Shown in pieces: positions 8,821 to 17,387 of a DNA stretch of 56,222 bases (its first letter is position 1; the number at the start of each line of letters is the position of its first letter). Below the pieces are notes generated by a model. It was not told the origin of the DNA. It ran no database searches and worked only from the letters and a program-made list of their open reading frames with translations. The translations under genes were made by a program, and so were the position numbers. The stretch is from Bdellovibrionia bacterium (lineage in GTDB: Bacteria; Bdellovibrionota; Bdellovibrionia; Bdellovibrionales; JAGQZY01), in contig JAUHWN010000007.1 in NCBI GenBank assembly GCA_030424665.1, forward strand, positions 1 to 56,222. The letters are read 5' to 3'.

Positions 8821-9615
8821 ATGATTCGGGGACTTTTTTTAATTTTTATCAGTCTTTTCTTTTTTGGGGTGGCTCAGGCCTATAACACTAATCACTACAA
8901 TGCATGTGTTAATCAACATAAATGTAAGAATAAAGATTTATCGGGAGCCGTTTTTGACAATTTTGAAGCCGCAAACGTAAGCTTTCAGGGTTCAAATCTT
9001 AGCAATGCCGTTTTTAATGGAGCTGGTCTCGGTGCTGCGAATTTTTCAAATAGTTCGACAAAGAATACAAATTTATCGGGTGCGAAATTCAAGAATTGCC
9101 ATCTTTGGGCTGCTAATTTTCAAGGTGTTACAAATATGAATGGCATGAAAATTCTCAATTCATATTCTGAACAAATTAATTTTAAGAACGCTAATCTAGA
9201 TGGTGTTACTCTCAAGGGCGATCGTTTTACCTATGGCGACTTTCGCAACACATCCTTAAGTAATGCACGCTTAGAAAACATCAACTTAACCATGACCAAG
9301 TTTCAAAATGCAGACATTCGTGGTTCTCAGTTTATAAACATTTATGCCAGTGGAATTAACTTTTCGAATGCTTATCTTAGAAGAGCGGCTAAGGATGGAG
9401 TAAAAGATGGAGTAATGGAAGGGGTTAACTTTCCTAATTCCATTTGGAACAATGCTTTTATTAGATATCTCACTTTTACCAATGGAGCCAAAAAAGACTG
9501 TAACTTGAACCATGCGAATGTCACTGGTTCAGACTGGAAAGGTTCAGATGTCTTAAAGTGTACTGACAAAAATGTGGATTGGAACAGTACTTCTGTTAAA
9601 CCTAAGAACTACTAA
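8821..9615 (+). CDS. Exported pentapeptide-repeat protein
   Basis: ATG 8821 follows GGAGGATAATT and opens a clear signal peptide (MIRGLFLIFISLFFFGVAQA); the in-frame ATG at 8788 would spoil it. From about residue 35 onward the sequence is built of A(N/D)(L/F)xx repeats (LSGAVF, ANVSF, SNLSNAVF, AANFS, NLSGAKF, ADIRGSQF, NFSNAYL), which fold as a right-handed quadrilateral beta-helix. A Cys pair near each end (CVNQHKC, KKDCNL...LKC) may cap the helix with disulfides. Pentapeptide proteins have varied roles; the signal peptide places this one in the periplasm or outside the cell rather than as a gyrase-protecting cytosolic protein. It is followed by a strong terminator. Confidence 0.88.
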   Translation: MIRGLFLIFISLFFFGVAQAYNTNHYNACVNQHKCKNKDLSGAVFDNFEAANVSFQGSNLSNAVFNGAGLGAANFSNSSTKNTNLSGAKFKNCHLWAANFQGVTNMNGMKILNSYSEQINFKNANLDGVTLKGDRFTYGDFRNTSLSNARLENINLTMTKFQNADIRGSQFINIYASGINFSNAYLRRAAKDGVKDGVMEGVNFPNSIWNNAFIRYLTFTNGAKKDCNLNHANVTGSDWKGSDVLKCTDKNVDWNSTSVKPKNY

Positions 9616-9647
9616 AATCGTTTTAACAAAATTAAATATTAGATTCC

Positions 9648-9685
9648 AAAAAAAAAGGTCCTCAGCGAAGGACCTTTTTTATTTT
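9648..9685. terminator. Bidirectional rho-independent terminator
   Basis: AAGGTCCT-CAGCGA-AGGACCTT is a perfect 8-bp stem with an A tract before it and a T tract after it. It serves the pentapeptide gene (+) and the convergent gene ending at 9705 (-). Confidence 0.9.
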
Positions 9686-9704
9686 AAAATTGGATTAACA
9701 GATA

Positions 9705-10745
9705 TTATCTGCTGACCTCTCTGCCGCGAACTTCACCTTGTCCTCTGCGGTTGGTTCTATAGGATCCTCTTTCAACTTCTCCATCCGGAGTAAAAACCAC
9801 TTGGTTGGGACTTGAATTGTCGAAAAGGGTTCTTGTCGTCATATCACGACCATTAACACTAGCAAGGTTCCGTTGCGGTCGATCTCCGGAAATACTTCGA
9901 TCGGCGTCACGGGCCTCTCTGTAGGCGGCGTGGGTTCTCTGGTCTTCAGCTGAAGGACGCTCACCAGTTGCTTTTTCAAACTCTTCCATGAATTCGGCCT
10001 GACTCATAGATGGACGGTCTTCGTCTTGGTAGAGTTTTTCAATGGCTGACATAGCTTTCGGATTATCTTTTTTAAGTTCGGCTACAACGATAGAGCTGAC
10101 TTGAGATGTTGGCTTTGCCGGCTGGAGGTTGACCCCATCAGCCTCACCACCCGCTGGGTTAAGGAACATCTCAGTTTCTTTAGGAGCAACGTGAGTTCCG
10201 GCCACCATGGGTGAAACCGACTCGACCATTTCTTCTGCTGCAGCCCCGTAGTCATAAACTTCCATCGCCGCCTCTTCAGACTCTTTTTCTTCAATGTTTC
10301 CATTATTAGAAGCAACCTGAGTCGAGGCACCTGTGCTTGCTTTTTGGGTAATTTTTCTGAACGTCTTTTCGCTAGTACCCTTGTTAACCTTGCCAGTTTC
10401 TTGTGGGTCGATCTTTTCAGCTTTTGCTTGCGTCTCTTTTTTCTTGGCAGTCTTGGCTTGCTTGCCTGAAAGATCTTTAAAGATAGAACAGTCAATAGCG
10501 TCGTTTTCAGGCTTTGTACCTTCGGCAATGGCTTCACACTCTTCTTTTAACTTTTTAAGATCTGACTTTGAAAGAGTGGCCTTGTCGTCTTTTTCGATAA
10601 CTCGAGATTTGTCAGTATCTATAGATACCGCGAATCCATTGACGACCTTTCCGACTTGGGCTTCTTCGGCAGAGGCAAAGCCGGTGATAAAGATGCCTAC
10701 GACTAAGATGATAACTGTTGATATGATTTCTTTTTTTGTTTCCAT
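9705..10745 (-). CDS. Exported, charged low-complexity protein of unknown function
   Basis: The start at 10745 gives a standard signal peptide (METKKEIISTVIILVVGIFITGFASA); the longer frame to 10913 has no such signal and runs through a terminator-like hairpin. The mature protein is highly charged and probably disordered. It has Lys/Ala/Glu-rich stretches (KKKETQAKAEK), one cysteine pair (EECEAIAEG, AIDCSIF), an acidic middle and an Arg/Gly-rich tail (NRRGQGEVRGREVSR). No known domain was seen. Long reading frames on both strands inside it are composition artefacts. A periplasmic or envelope-linked role is all that can be inferred. Confidence 0.7.
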   Translation of the reverse strand: METKKEIISTVIILVVGIFITGFASAEEAQVGKVVNGFAVSIDTDKSRVIEKDDKATLSKSDLKKLKEECEAIAEGTKPENDAIDCSIFKDLSGKQAKTAKKKETQAKAEKIDPQETGKVNKGTSEKTFRKITQKASTGASTQVASNNGNIEEKESEEAAMEVYDYGAAAEEMVESVSPMVAGTHVAPKETEMFLNPAGGEADGVNLQPAKPTSQVSSIVVAELKKDNPKAMSAIEKLYQDEDRPSMSQAEFMEEFEKATGERPSAEDQRTHAAYREARDADRSISGDRPQRNLASVNGRDMTTRTLFDNSSPNQVVFTPDGEVERGSYRTNRRGQGEVRGREVSR

Positions 10746-10851
10746 ACTTCCCGTCCTAATTAAAGGTATACCTCCTATATGAGCAAGCGATGTGCCACGG
10801 ACTCTAGTGAGGTGCTGTTTACAGCTAAATACATTGTAATGGGAGTAAAGA

Positions 10852-10880
10852 GAAAAGTGTCTCAGAATGAAACACTTTTC
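10852..10880 (-). terminator. Terminator-like hairpin
   Basis: GAAAAGTGT(T/C)TC arms form a 12-bp stem (one G-U) around a 5-nt loop, followed on the minus strand by TCTTTACT. It separates the gene ending at 10934 from the one starting at 10745. Confidence 0.65.
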
Positions 10881-10933
10881 TTGTATATCTCTTTGACAGG
10901 TGCAACCTATCAAAAGTCATTTTTTGTCGATAA

Positions 10934-11740
10934 TTAATTGTTAGAAATTCGGCTATCTTTGTAAATAGCTTCGATGTTCTTGACCACGCCCGAGCAAAAA
11001 TCACTCGAACCAACTTCGTCAAAATATTTTTTAGCAAGGGGACTCCCATAAGAGTATGGATAGTTGGTTGAGGGATAAACGGGTTCCACGGGAAACTCTG
11101 CTCGTTGTTCTGAAACGCTAGGTCCGCCAATCACATTGATGGTCATTCGGTAATCTGGACGCATTCCTTGTGAGAGATAGACTCGCATTGCAATTGAATA
11201 GTTTAAAGTTGCAATCAGAACTTTTGCTTTTGTTAGTGCAAGGAATCGACCTTGTTTTGTGCTTAGGTCGAAGCGAGAAAGGTCAATTGTAAACTCAGGT
11301 TCGTAGTCGTAATGGCCATTGTTCTTAACCCAATTGTCCACTTTTTCCCAGTCGACGATCAGCTGCAATTTTTCGTCAGCCAGATAGTTTAATTGAATCA
11401 TTTCCTGAGGAATAAGGTCGGTGGTGTCACCATTGCCGTTTTCATCGTTGACGTCCTGCTGAAAGTAACCGACAGCCGGAACTACAACGGGTTTAGTCAT
11501 CATTTCGTACGTGGGTACCGACGAAGAAGAGTAGCCATCAAAGAATATACCGGGCTGTAGGCAAAAGGCCTTTTGGTTGATCTCACCGCCGTAAATATCG
11601 ATCATGTCGCTGTCTTCAAGGACATAGGCTGACTCTTGAGCTGTTTCGTAGGCAAAGTAATATTGGCCATGGCTATCAACGGTCGCGAGGGCCGGCGAGC
11701 ACAATCCAATTGCAATTAGGACATACAAAATATTTTTCAT
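10934..11740 (-). CDS. Exported protein of unknown function
   Basis: ATG 11740 follows AAGGAAAA and gives a signal peptide (MKNILYVLIAIGLCSPALA). The 250-residue mature part has two cysteines (KAFCLQPG and SDFCSGVV) that may form one disulfide. It contains no repeats or membrane segment. The aromatic/Asp-rich beginning (GQYYFAYET, DMIDIYGGE) and a central DLSRFDLSTKQGRF suggest a compact soluble domain. I do not recognise the family. A hairpin follows the stop. Confidence 0.7.
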   Translation of the reverse strand: MKNILYVLIAIGLCSPALATVDSHGQYYFAYETAQESAYVLEDSDMIDIYGGEINQKAFCLQPGIFFDGYSSSSVPTYEMMTKPVVVPAVGYFQQDVNDENGNGDTTDLIPQEMIQLNYLADEKLQLIVDWEKVDNWVKNNGHYDYEPEFTIDLSRFDLSTKQGRFLALTKAKVLIATLNYSIAMRVYLSQGMRPDYRMTINVIGGPSVSEQRAEFPVEPVYPSTNYPYSYGSPLAKKYFDEVGSSDFCSGVVKNIEAIYKDSRISNN

Positions 11741-11840
11741 AAAAAATTTTCCTTCTTTTGGGTGACTAGGAAGAGTTGATTTGGGATCTATCATAAAAAC
11801 TTTGTTCGCTTCAAAGGATCCATACGCAATTAAAAAGAAT

Positions 11841-12332
11841 TCATTCAGGTTTATTTTTTGAACTGCGGAGTTTCAAAAAGAACTCCTTGAGTAGGAGCGA
11901 GGCTTCATCAGCTAAAACTCCCGATACAACTTCAACCTGGTGGTTGAGTCGTGGATCAGCAAGGAGTTGGTAAAGACTGTCAACCGCTCCGGCCTTTGGA
12001 TCTTTGGTTCCATAAACCAGGCGATTGATTCGAGCCTGGAGAATTGCGCCACTACACATGGGGCATGGCTCGAGAGTGACATAGAGCTCACAATCTACCA
12101 GGCGCCAAGAACCTAAATTCTGGTTGGCTTCCTCGATTGCCTCAATTTCGGCGTGGGAGAGACTCCTGTTACTTTCCTCGCGGCGGTTTCTCCCTCTACC
12201 GATGATTTTGCCGTCTTTGACGATTACGGCCCCCACAGGGACTTCACCGGCCTTTGCGGCCTCCTTAGCCAGTCTCATGGCCTCGGCCATGTAGTCCTTT
12301 TCGGTCATCTGTTGAGCCCTTTGGTCTGCCAT
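11841..12332 (-). CDS. tadA: tRNA-specific adenosine deaminase
   Basis: TadA converts A34 to inosine in tRNA-Arg(ACG). The zinc/catalytic signature is complete: HAEIEAI (zinc ligand His60, proton-shuttle Glu62) and PCPMCSGAI (zinc ligands Cys90 and Cys93). At 163 residues the length matches bacterial TadA. VPVGAVIV and GRGRNRRE, typical of the family, are present. AAAAGGAACC provides a ribosome-binding site. It is transcribed away from the rpsU operon, with a 181-base divergent spacer. Confidence 0.95.
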   Translation of the reverse strand: MADQRAQQMTEKDYMAEAMRLAKEAAKAGEVPVGAVIVKDGKIIGRGRNRREESNRSLSHAEIEAIEEANQNLGSWRLVDCELYVTLEPCPMCSGAILQARINRLVYGTKDPKAGAVDSLYQLLADPRLNHQVEVVSGVLADEASLLLKEFFLKLRSSKNKPE

Positions 12333-12513
12333 CTGGGGTTCCTTTTGTAAAAGCCTGGGTTAGTTTTTGTAAAGCTTTGTAATTACAGTAATTTACAATA
12401 TAGCTTAGGGGATGCAAGTCGATATAATTGTTGTTATAAACACGTTGCGGTACCGGACATCTCCTGGTATACCAATTTCTTCGATTCTATAGTGAGAGGC
12501 AGGTGATTAATCA

Positions 12514-12717
12514 ATGGCTCAAGTAAAAGTTAAAGATGGCGAAAGCTTCGAAGGTGCATTTCGTCGATTCAAAAAGGCTTGTGAGAAGTCTGGTATTCTT
12601 TCTGAAGTAAAAAAGAGAGAGCACTATGAAAAGCCGAGCATTCGACTCAAGAAAAAGTCGATCGCTGCTCGTAAGCGTCTCATGAAAAAAATGAAGAAAA
12701 GTCACCACCACGATTAA
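12514..12717 (+). CDS. rpsU: 30S ribosomal protein S21
   Basis: The protein has 67 residues, with [26 protein letters not shown] and a Lys/Arg-rich tail ([18 protein letters not shown]), all characteristic of bS21. It is the first gene of the macromolecular-synthesis operon, 14 bases before the yqeY-like gene. The AT-rich 181-base region upstream has a perfect TATAAT at 12423 but no matching -35 box, so the promoter is not assigned. Confidence 0.95.
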   Translation: MAQVKVKDGESFEGAFRRFKKACEKSGILSEVKKREHYEKPSIRLKKKSIAARKRLMKKMKKSHHHD

Positions 12718-12731
12718 TAGAGGAGAACTCC

Positions 12732-13178
12732 GTGAGCATTAAAACGCAGATAATGGACGACCTTAAGACTGCTATGAAGGCCAAAGAGATGGATAAAGTT
12801 ACGACTTTACGCTTTCTCCAATCGGCTCTTAAAAATAAAGAGATCGATATGCGTCCGAATGAGCCGACTGAGGAAGATTATATTGCCGTTTTAAAAAAGA
12901 ATGCGAAACAGAGAAAAGAATCTATTACTCAGTATGCTGATGCTGGGCGGGATGACCTCGCCCAGAATGAACAGCGTGAACTCGAGCTTATAGAGGCCTA
13001 TCTCCCCGAGCAAATGTCAGAAGACCAAGTCAAAGAATTGGTAAAAGCAGCGATCGCAGAGACAGGGGCGAGTTCAATGAAAGACATGGGCAAATTAATG
13101 CAGAGCGTACTCGCCAAAACCGGTGGTCAGGCGGATAATAAGCTCGTCAGTCAACTCGTTAAAGAAGCCCTACAATAA
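12732..13178 (+). CDS. GatB/YqeY-domain protein
   Basis: The 148-residue protein matches the YqeY family: MDDLKTAMKAKEMDKVTTLR, LQSALKNKEID, RKESITQYADAGR, LIEAYLPEQMS and the C-terminal GKLMQSVLAKTGGQADNKLVS. YqeY resembles the tail domain of GatB and is thought to bind tRNA; its precise role is unsettled. It has a GTG start with GAGGAG eight bases upstream. The location between rpsU and dnaG is a common arrangement outside the enterobacteria. Confidence 0.93.
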   Translation: MSIKTQIMDDLKTAMKAKEMDKVTTLRFLQSALKNKEIDMRPNEPTEEDYIAVLKKNAKQRKESITQYADAGRDDLAQNEQRELELIEAYLPEQMSEDQVKELVKAAIAETGASSMKDMGKLMQSVLAKTGGQADNKLVSQLVKEALQ

Positions 13179-13271
13179 ATTTTTAAACACCTCTGTCAGG
13201 CACCAAAGTTTTAATATAAATTCGCAGATGACTCTACTAATTTAGATTCCAGTTAAGGGGGGAATCCACGC

Positions 13272-15113
13272 GTGAGGTTTGAATCCGACTTCATCGAAAG
13301 AGTGAGAGAAGCTAATAATATCGTCGATATTATCTCTCAATATACTCAACTAAAAAGGAGTGGATCCCGCTGGACCGGTTTGTGTCCTTTCCCCGATCAT
13401 AATGAAAAAACGCCGAGTTTTTCTGTTTCTGAAGACAAGCAACTCTATTATTGCTTTGGCTGTAAGAAGTCGGGCAATATTTTTAATTTTGTAGAGCAGT
13501 TCAACGGAATGAATTTTCCCGAAGCCGTGGAATTTCTAGCAAGAAGGGCGTCTATTGCCCTGCCGGAGCCCACTGAGAAGGATGCTCAATATTCTCAGCA
13601 AAAGTCTGAAAAACAACTTCTTCTAAAAGTAAATCGTTTGGCTGGAACCTATTACCTCAATTATCTCGTACAGAACAAAGCCAGCGTTTCTGATTACCTT
13701 GAAAAACGCGATCTCAATGAAGAGACGCAAAAAACTTTTAAGTTGGGCCTCGCTTCGGAGAATTGGAGTGACTTAGTTGCTTACCTCAAGAAAAAGGGTG
13801 CCCCTTTGGCTGCGGCAGAAAAGTTAGGTTTGATACGCAAGAGAAAGTCTGGGGACGGTTATTACGATCTTTTTAGAGAGCGTTTGATGTTTCCAATTTT
13901 TTCTCCAACGGGTGATTGCATTGGCTTTGGTGGCCGATCAATGGATGGCTCCAATCCCAAATATATCAACAGCCCCGAGTCTCCGGTTTTTCACAAGGGC
14001 CGGATGGTTTATGGTCTTAACGAGTCGTCAAAGTACGTTCGTGTCGAAGACCAAGTGATCGTTGTTGAGGGCTATATGGATTATTTGGCCCTTTATCAGG
14101 CTGGGATTAGAAATGTGGTGGCAACTCTTGGTACTGCATTGACTGCCGATCACGGTAGACTTCTTAAGCGCTACACAAAAAACATCGTCCTTCTTTTTGA
14201 TGGAGATAATGCTGGTATCGAGGCTGCGGAACGATCTCTAGAAGTTCTTCTCTCTGAGAACTTGCTTCCGAGGGTATGTTTTCTCGCTGATGGAATGGAT
14301 CCTGATGACTTTCTCAAGGCTAATAGTGCCGAAGACTTGAAATCTGAAATTCGGGCCTCTAAAGACCTTTTTGACTTCAAATTGGCGAGACTGTTAGAAA
14401 ACTTTCATGGCCAAACCAGTGAGCGTTTTCAAATTTTTGACAAGCTCAAGGGCACTTTGGGGATTCCAAGTGACAATACCTTGCGGGAGTTTCTGATTTT
14501 ACAGGTCTCTGAGGCCCTAAACGTCCCACCCGATTGGGTTCTAAGGCAGTTGAAGTCGTCTCAAAATGAGAGCAAAAATAATTTCTCCAAACCCCACGCC
14601 CAGCGGGATTTGACAAAAAGTGTTAAAAGTCAACAAGAAATCAAAAATGAGGAAAAGGCGAGTGATAACAGCCTTTTAGATATGGGTGATTCAAATCGAT
14701 ACGAATTAATCATTTTCAGTCTTGCTCTTAAAGCTTCGAAATTACTAGAATTTGTGAGAGATGAAGAAATTCTCAATTTGATGAGTAGTACAGGAGTGCG
14801 CTTGGCACTCTCTGAAGCCCTTGAGAAATATGGACAAAAGCCCGAAGAATTTGATAAACTCGCGGCTTTCTTTGCTTCTCGGCTAAAGGACCCTGGGGTG
14901 GTGGAGTACTACTTAAGTCAGGTACCGGGGGAACTCACTGAAGAAGAAGAAATGAAGTTATTGCTCGACTGTGTGGCTCGATTGCAAAAGGAGCGCCTAA
15001 AAGCAGAGGCCAAAAAGCTCCGTAGTAAACTTGGCACGAAGCCCGACCAGGAAGAGTTGGAACGAATTGTGAATATTCACCGGGACAGACTGTCCCTGGA
15101 TAATAAAAGATAG
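13272..15113 (+). CDS. dnaG: DNA primase
   Basis: This enzyme synthesises RNA primers at the replication fork. The N-terminal zinc ribbon is visible: CPFPDHNEKTPSF then YYCFGCKKSGN. It is followed by the catalytic core with TOPRIM motifs (VVEGYMDYLAL near residue 260 and LLFDGDNAGI near 310). The C-terminal third is a helical helicase-interaction domain, preceded by a charged linker. At 613 residues it has normal length. The GTG start follows AAGGGGGG. The next gene is rpoD, 48 bases downstream. Confidence 0.97.
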   Translation: MRFESDFIERVREANNIVDIISQYTQLKRSGSRWTGLCPFPDHNEKTPSFSVSEDKQLYYCFGCKKSGNIFNFVEQFNGMNFPEAVEFLARRASIALPEPTEKDAQYSQQKSEKQLLLKVNRLAGTYYLNYLVQNKASVSDYLEKRDLNEETQKTFKLGLASENWSDLVAYLKKKGAPLAAAEKLGLIRKRKSGDGYYDLFRERLMFPIFSPTGDCIGFGGRSMDGSNPKYINSPESPVFHKGRMVYGLNESSKYVRVEDQVIVVEGYMDYLALYQAGIRNVVATLGTALTADHGRLLKRYTKNIVLLFDGDNAGIEAAERSLEVLLSENLLPRVCFLADGMDPDDFLKANSAEDLKSEIRASKDLFDFKLARLLENFHGQTSERFQIFDKLKGTLGIPSDNTLREFLILQVSEALNVPPDWVLRQLKSSQNESKNNFSKPHAQRDLTKSVKSQQEIKNEEKASDNSLLDMGDSNRYELIIFSLALKASKLLEFVRDEEILNLMSSTGVRLALSEALEKYGQKPEEFDKLAAFFASRLKDPGVVEYYLSQVPGELTEEEEMKLLLDCVARLQKERLKAEAKKLRSKLGTKPDQEELERIVNIHRDRLSLDNKR

Positions 15114-15161
15114 CCTTCAATTAGTAGTTTTTACGGCGCATTGAAGATAGATGGAGTCGGA

Positions 15162-16952
15162 ATGGCAAAAGAGAAAGATAGTTCAGCATCTAAATTGAGT
15201 GTTGATGAACAAAAGACGCTCGTTAGAGAGGAGATCGAAAGATTTGCTCAGCTGGCAAAACAAAACGGTGGTGCTGTTACCGTTGCGGAAATTGATGAAC
15301 TCCTTCCGCCTGAAATTGTTGAGGCCTCAATCCTCGATATGTTTATGCAGGCTCTCGAAGTTAAAGGGATCGTAATTACCGAGCATGATGAAATGCAGGC
15401 TTCTAGCGAAGAAGACGACGATTCTAATGATGAAGAAGAAAAAGAAGAGTCTACTGACGATGTAAAAGGGAATGATCCCGTTCGTCTATACCTTAGAAAA
15501 ATGGGTTCGGTTTCACTTCTCACCCGTGAGGGAGAAGTCGAAATTGCCAAGCGAATCGAAGAAGGAGAAAGGCAAATCGTTCGTGCGATCTTGATGTCTC
15601 CTCTTGGATCTGAAGAGATTATTCAGCTTGGAGACCGTGTTGACCAGGGTCGAATCAAAGTTAAATCTATTTTCCGTGGTCTTGAGGATGAAGAGACTCA
15701 ATACGACGAAAAAGAATATATCGAAAAAATTCACGAATTGATCGGTGAAGTTCGCAAGTATGAGAAGAAGGTTAAAAAACACTTCGAAGTTCTTGCTAAC
15801 GAATCTAGTAGCCCAAGTGACAAAGAAGCAGCACAAGCCGCTATTCAAAAGGGCAATGATGAAGTGATGGCGATTTTTGAATCCATCAACTTCAACAGAA
15901 AGACGATTAACCGTATCGTCATTAAATTTAAAAACCTTGTTTCTCGTATGACTGAGCTTCGCAAAAGAATCCGTGAAGGTCTTAAATCGACTTTTACTGA
16001 GTCTATCGAAGAACTCGAGGCGAGATATAAGGTTATTGAAACTAATGATAAAGAGCTGATGAAAACGACCCGCGATACCGGGCTAAATTTCAACAGATAC
16101 CGATCACACTACCTCAAAGCCAAAGACGCTGAGGTTCGACTTTCTCGAGTTCTCAGAGAGACCGAAATGCCATTTGAATGGATTCGCGACACTTATACTG
16201 AAATCTGGAAAGGTGAGCGTGAGGCCGATCGAGCGAAGTCTGAGCTTGTTGAAGCCAACCTTCGTTTAGTGGTTTCGATTGCAAAAAAATATACAAACCG
16301 TGGTCTCCAGTTCTTGGATCTCATTCAAGAAGGAAATATCGGTTTAATGAAAGCCGTTGATAAATTTGAATACCGTCGTGGTTATAAATTTTCTACTTAT
16401 GCTACTTGGTGGATTCGTCAGGCCATCACACGAGCCATTGCCGATCAAGCAAGAACGATTCGAATTCCAGTGCATATGATTGAGACGATCAATAAGTTGG
16501 TTCGTACTTCTCGCTATTTAGTGCAAGAGCTTGGTCGAGAGCCAATGCCAGAAGAAATTGCTGACAAAATGGATATGCCGGTTGATAAAGTGAGAAAAGT
16601 CCTCAAAATCGCTAAGGAGCCGATCAGTTTAGAGACTCCAGTGGGAGAAGAGGAAGATTCGCACCTTGGAGATTTCATCGAGGACAAGAAGGTTATTAAC
16701 CCTTCTGAAGCGATCGTTAACCTCAACCTCGCCGAGCAAACTCGAAGAGTTCTTTCGACTCTCACATCCAGAGAAGAAAAGGTTCTCAGAATGCGTTTTG
16801 GTATTGGTGAAGAATCAGATCATACTCTCGAAGAAGTGGGTCAGGATTTTAACGTGACTCGCGAGCGGATTCGTCAGATTGAGGCTAAAGCCCTTCGTAA
16901 ATTGCGACATCCCTCACGTTCAGGAAAGCTTAAAGCTTTCATTGATACCTAG
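15162..16952 (+). CDS. rpoD: RNA polymerase primary sigma factor (sigma-70)
   Basis: ATG 15162 is preferred to the upstream TTG at 15141 because GGAG lies just before it. The protein has 596 residues. It has region 1.1 at the N terminus, an acidic stretch ([14 protein letters not shown], about residues 83-96), the non-conserved insert, and region 2 ([32 protein letters not shown]). The -10-recognition helix is [15 protein letters not shown], and region 4.2 is [20 protein letters not shown]. It closes the macromolecular-synthesis operon, directly followed by a terminator. Confidence 0.98.
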   Translation: MAKEKDSSASKLSVDEQKTLVREEIERFAQLAKQNGGAVTVAEIDELLPPEIVEASILDMFMQALEVKGIVITEHDEMQASSEEDDDSNDEEEKEESTDDVKGNDPVRLYLRKMGSVSLLTREGEVEIAKRIEEGERQIVRAILMSPLGSEEIIQLGDRVDQGRIKVKSIFRGLEDEETQYDEKEYIEKIHELIGEVRKYEKKVKKHFEVLANESSSPSDKEAAQAAIQKGNDEVMAIFESINFNRKTINRIVIKFKNLVSRMTELRKRIREGLKSTFTESIEELEARYKVIETNDKELMKTTRDTGLNFNRYRSHYLKAKDAEVRLSRVLRETEMPFEWIRDTYTEIWKGEREADRAKSELVEANLRLVVSIAKKYTNRGLQFLDLIQEGNIGLMKAVDKFEYRRGYKFSTYATWWIRQAITRAIADQARTIRIPVHMIETINKLVRTSRYLVQELGREPMPEEIADKMDMPVDKVRKVLKIAKEPISLETPVGEEEDSHLGDFIEDKKVINPSEAIVNLNLAEQTRRVLSTLTSREEKVLRMRFGIGEESDHTLEEVGQDFNVTRERIRQIEAKALRKLRHPSRSGKLKAFIDT

Positions 16953-17017
16953 GACTCTAGGGCCCGATTTATTGCCCACTTTCTAGGTAATTATCCAGAA
17001 ATCAAATTCATCTTTTC

Positions 17018-17046
17018 AAAGCCAGCTCCCAGGGGCTGGCTTTTTT
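17018..17046 (+). terminator. Terminator of the rpsU-dnaG-rpoD operon
   Basis: AAAGCCAGC / GCTGGCTTT forms a 9-bp stem with an 8-nt GC-rich loop and ends in TTTTTT, 66 bases after the rpoD stop. Confidence 0.92.
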
Positions 17047-17387
17047 AGTTGATTACTGATCGTTCTGAAGGCCCGTCACAAATTAAACAAAAAAACTTCA
17101 ATATTAAGAGATATATAATAGTTTTACGATTCCTCGAAAATGGCAAATTTGCTTTTTTGTTATTTTGAAAACTGATTTTACAAAATCAGCAAGTGACTAA
17201 TAATCTTTCAAAAACTCTCAAAGAAAATGAACTTTCACTGTCCCGAAGTAAAACCGGTGACTGGAACTTCGTCTAGAAGTTTTGTAGTCTAAAAGAACAA
17301 GAGACTCTCTCTTAATGTTGTCTGTAATCGGTAAGCCAAAAATAAATATAAGTGAATGATCTTCGGTAGTATTGAAAGGTACGTTTA
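17047..17387. other. Intergenic region before the kinase gene
   Basis: The region is AT-rich and non-coding. A 6-bp inverted repeat (AACTTC/GAAGTT, 17266-17282) is the only structure seen. GAAAGG shortly before 17388 serves as the ribosome-binding site. No convincing promoter or RNA gene was found. Confidence 0.4.

Noticed and set aside
10082-10782. Long frames (about 150 codons) on both strands inside the 9705-10745 gene
   Set aside because: They are shadows caused by the Lys/Ala/Glu-rich low-complexity coding sequence; neither has a ribosome-binding site or protein-like composition.
12423-12440. TATAAT and TATAAA hexamers upstream of rpsU as promoter
   Set aside because: Neither has a -35-like hexamer at 16-18 bases; the region is AT-rich, so the matches may be chance.
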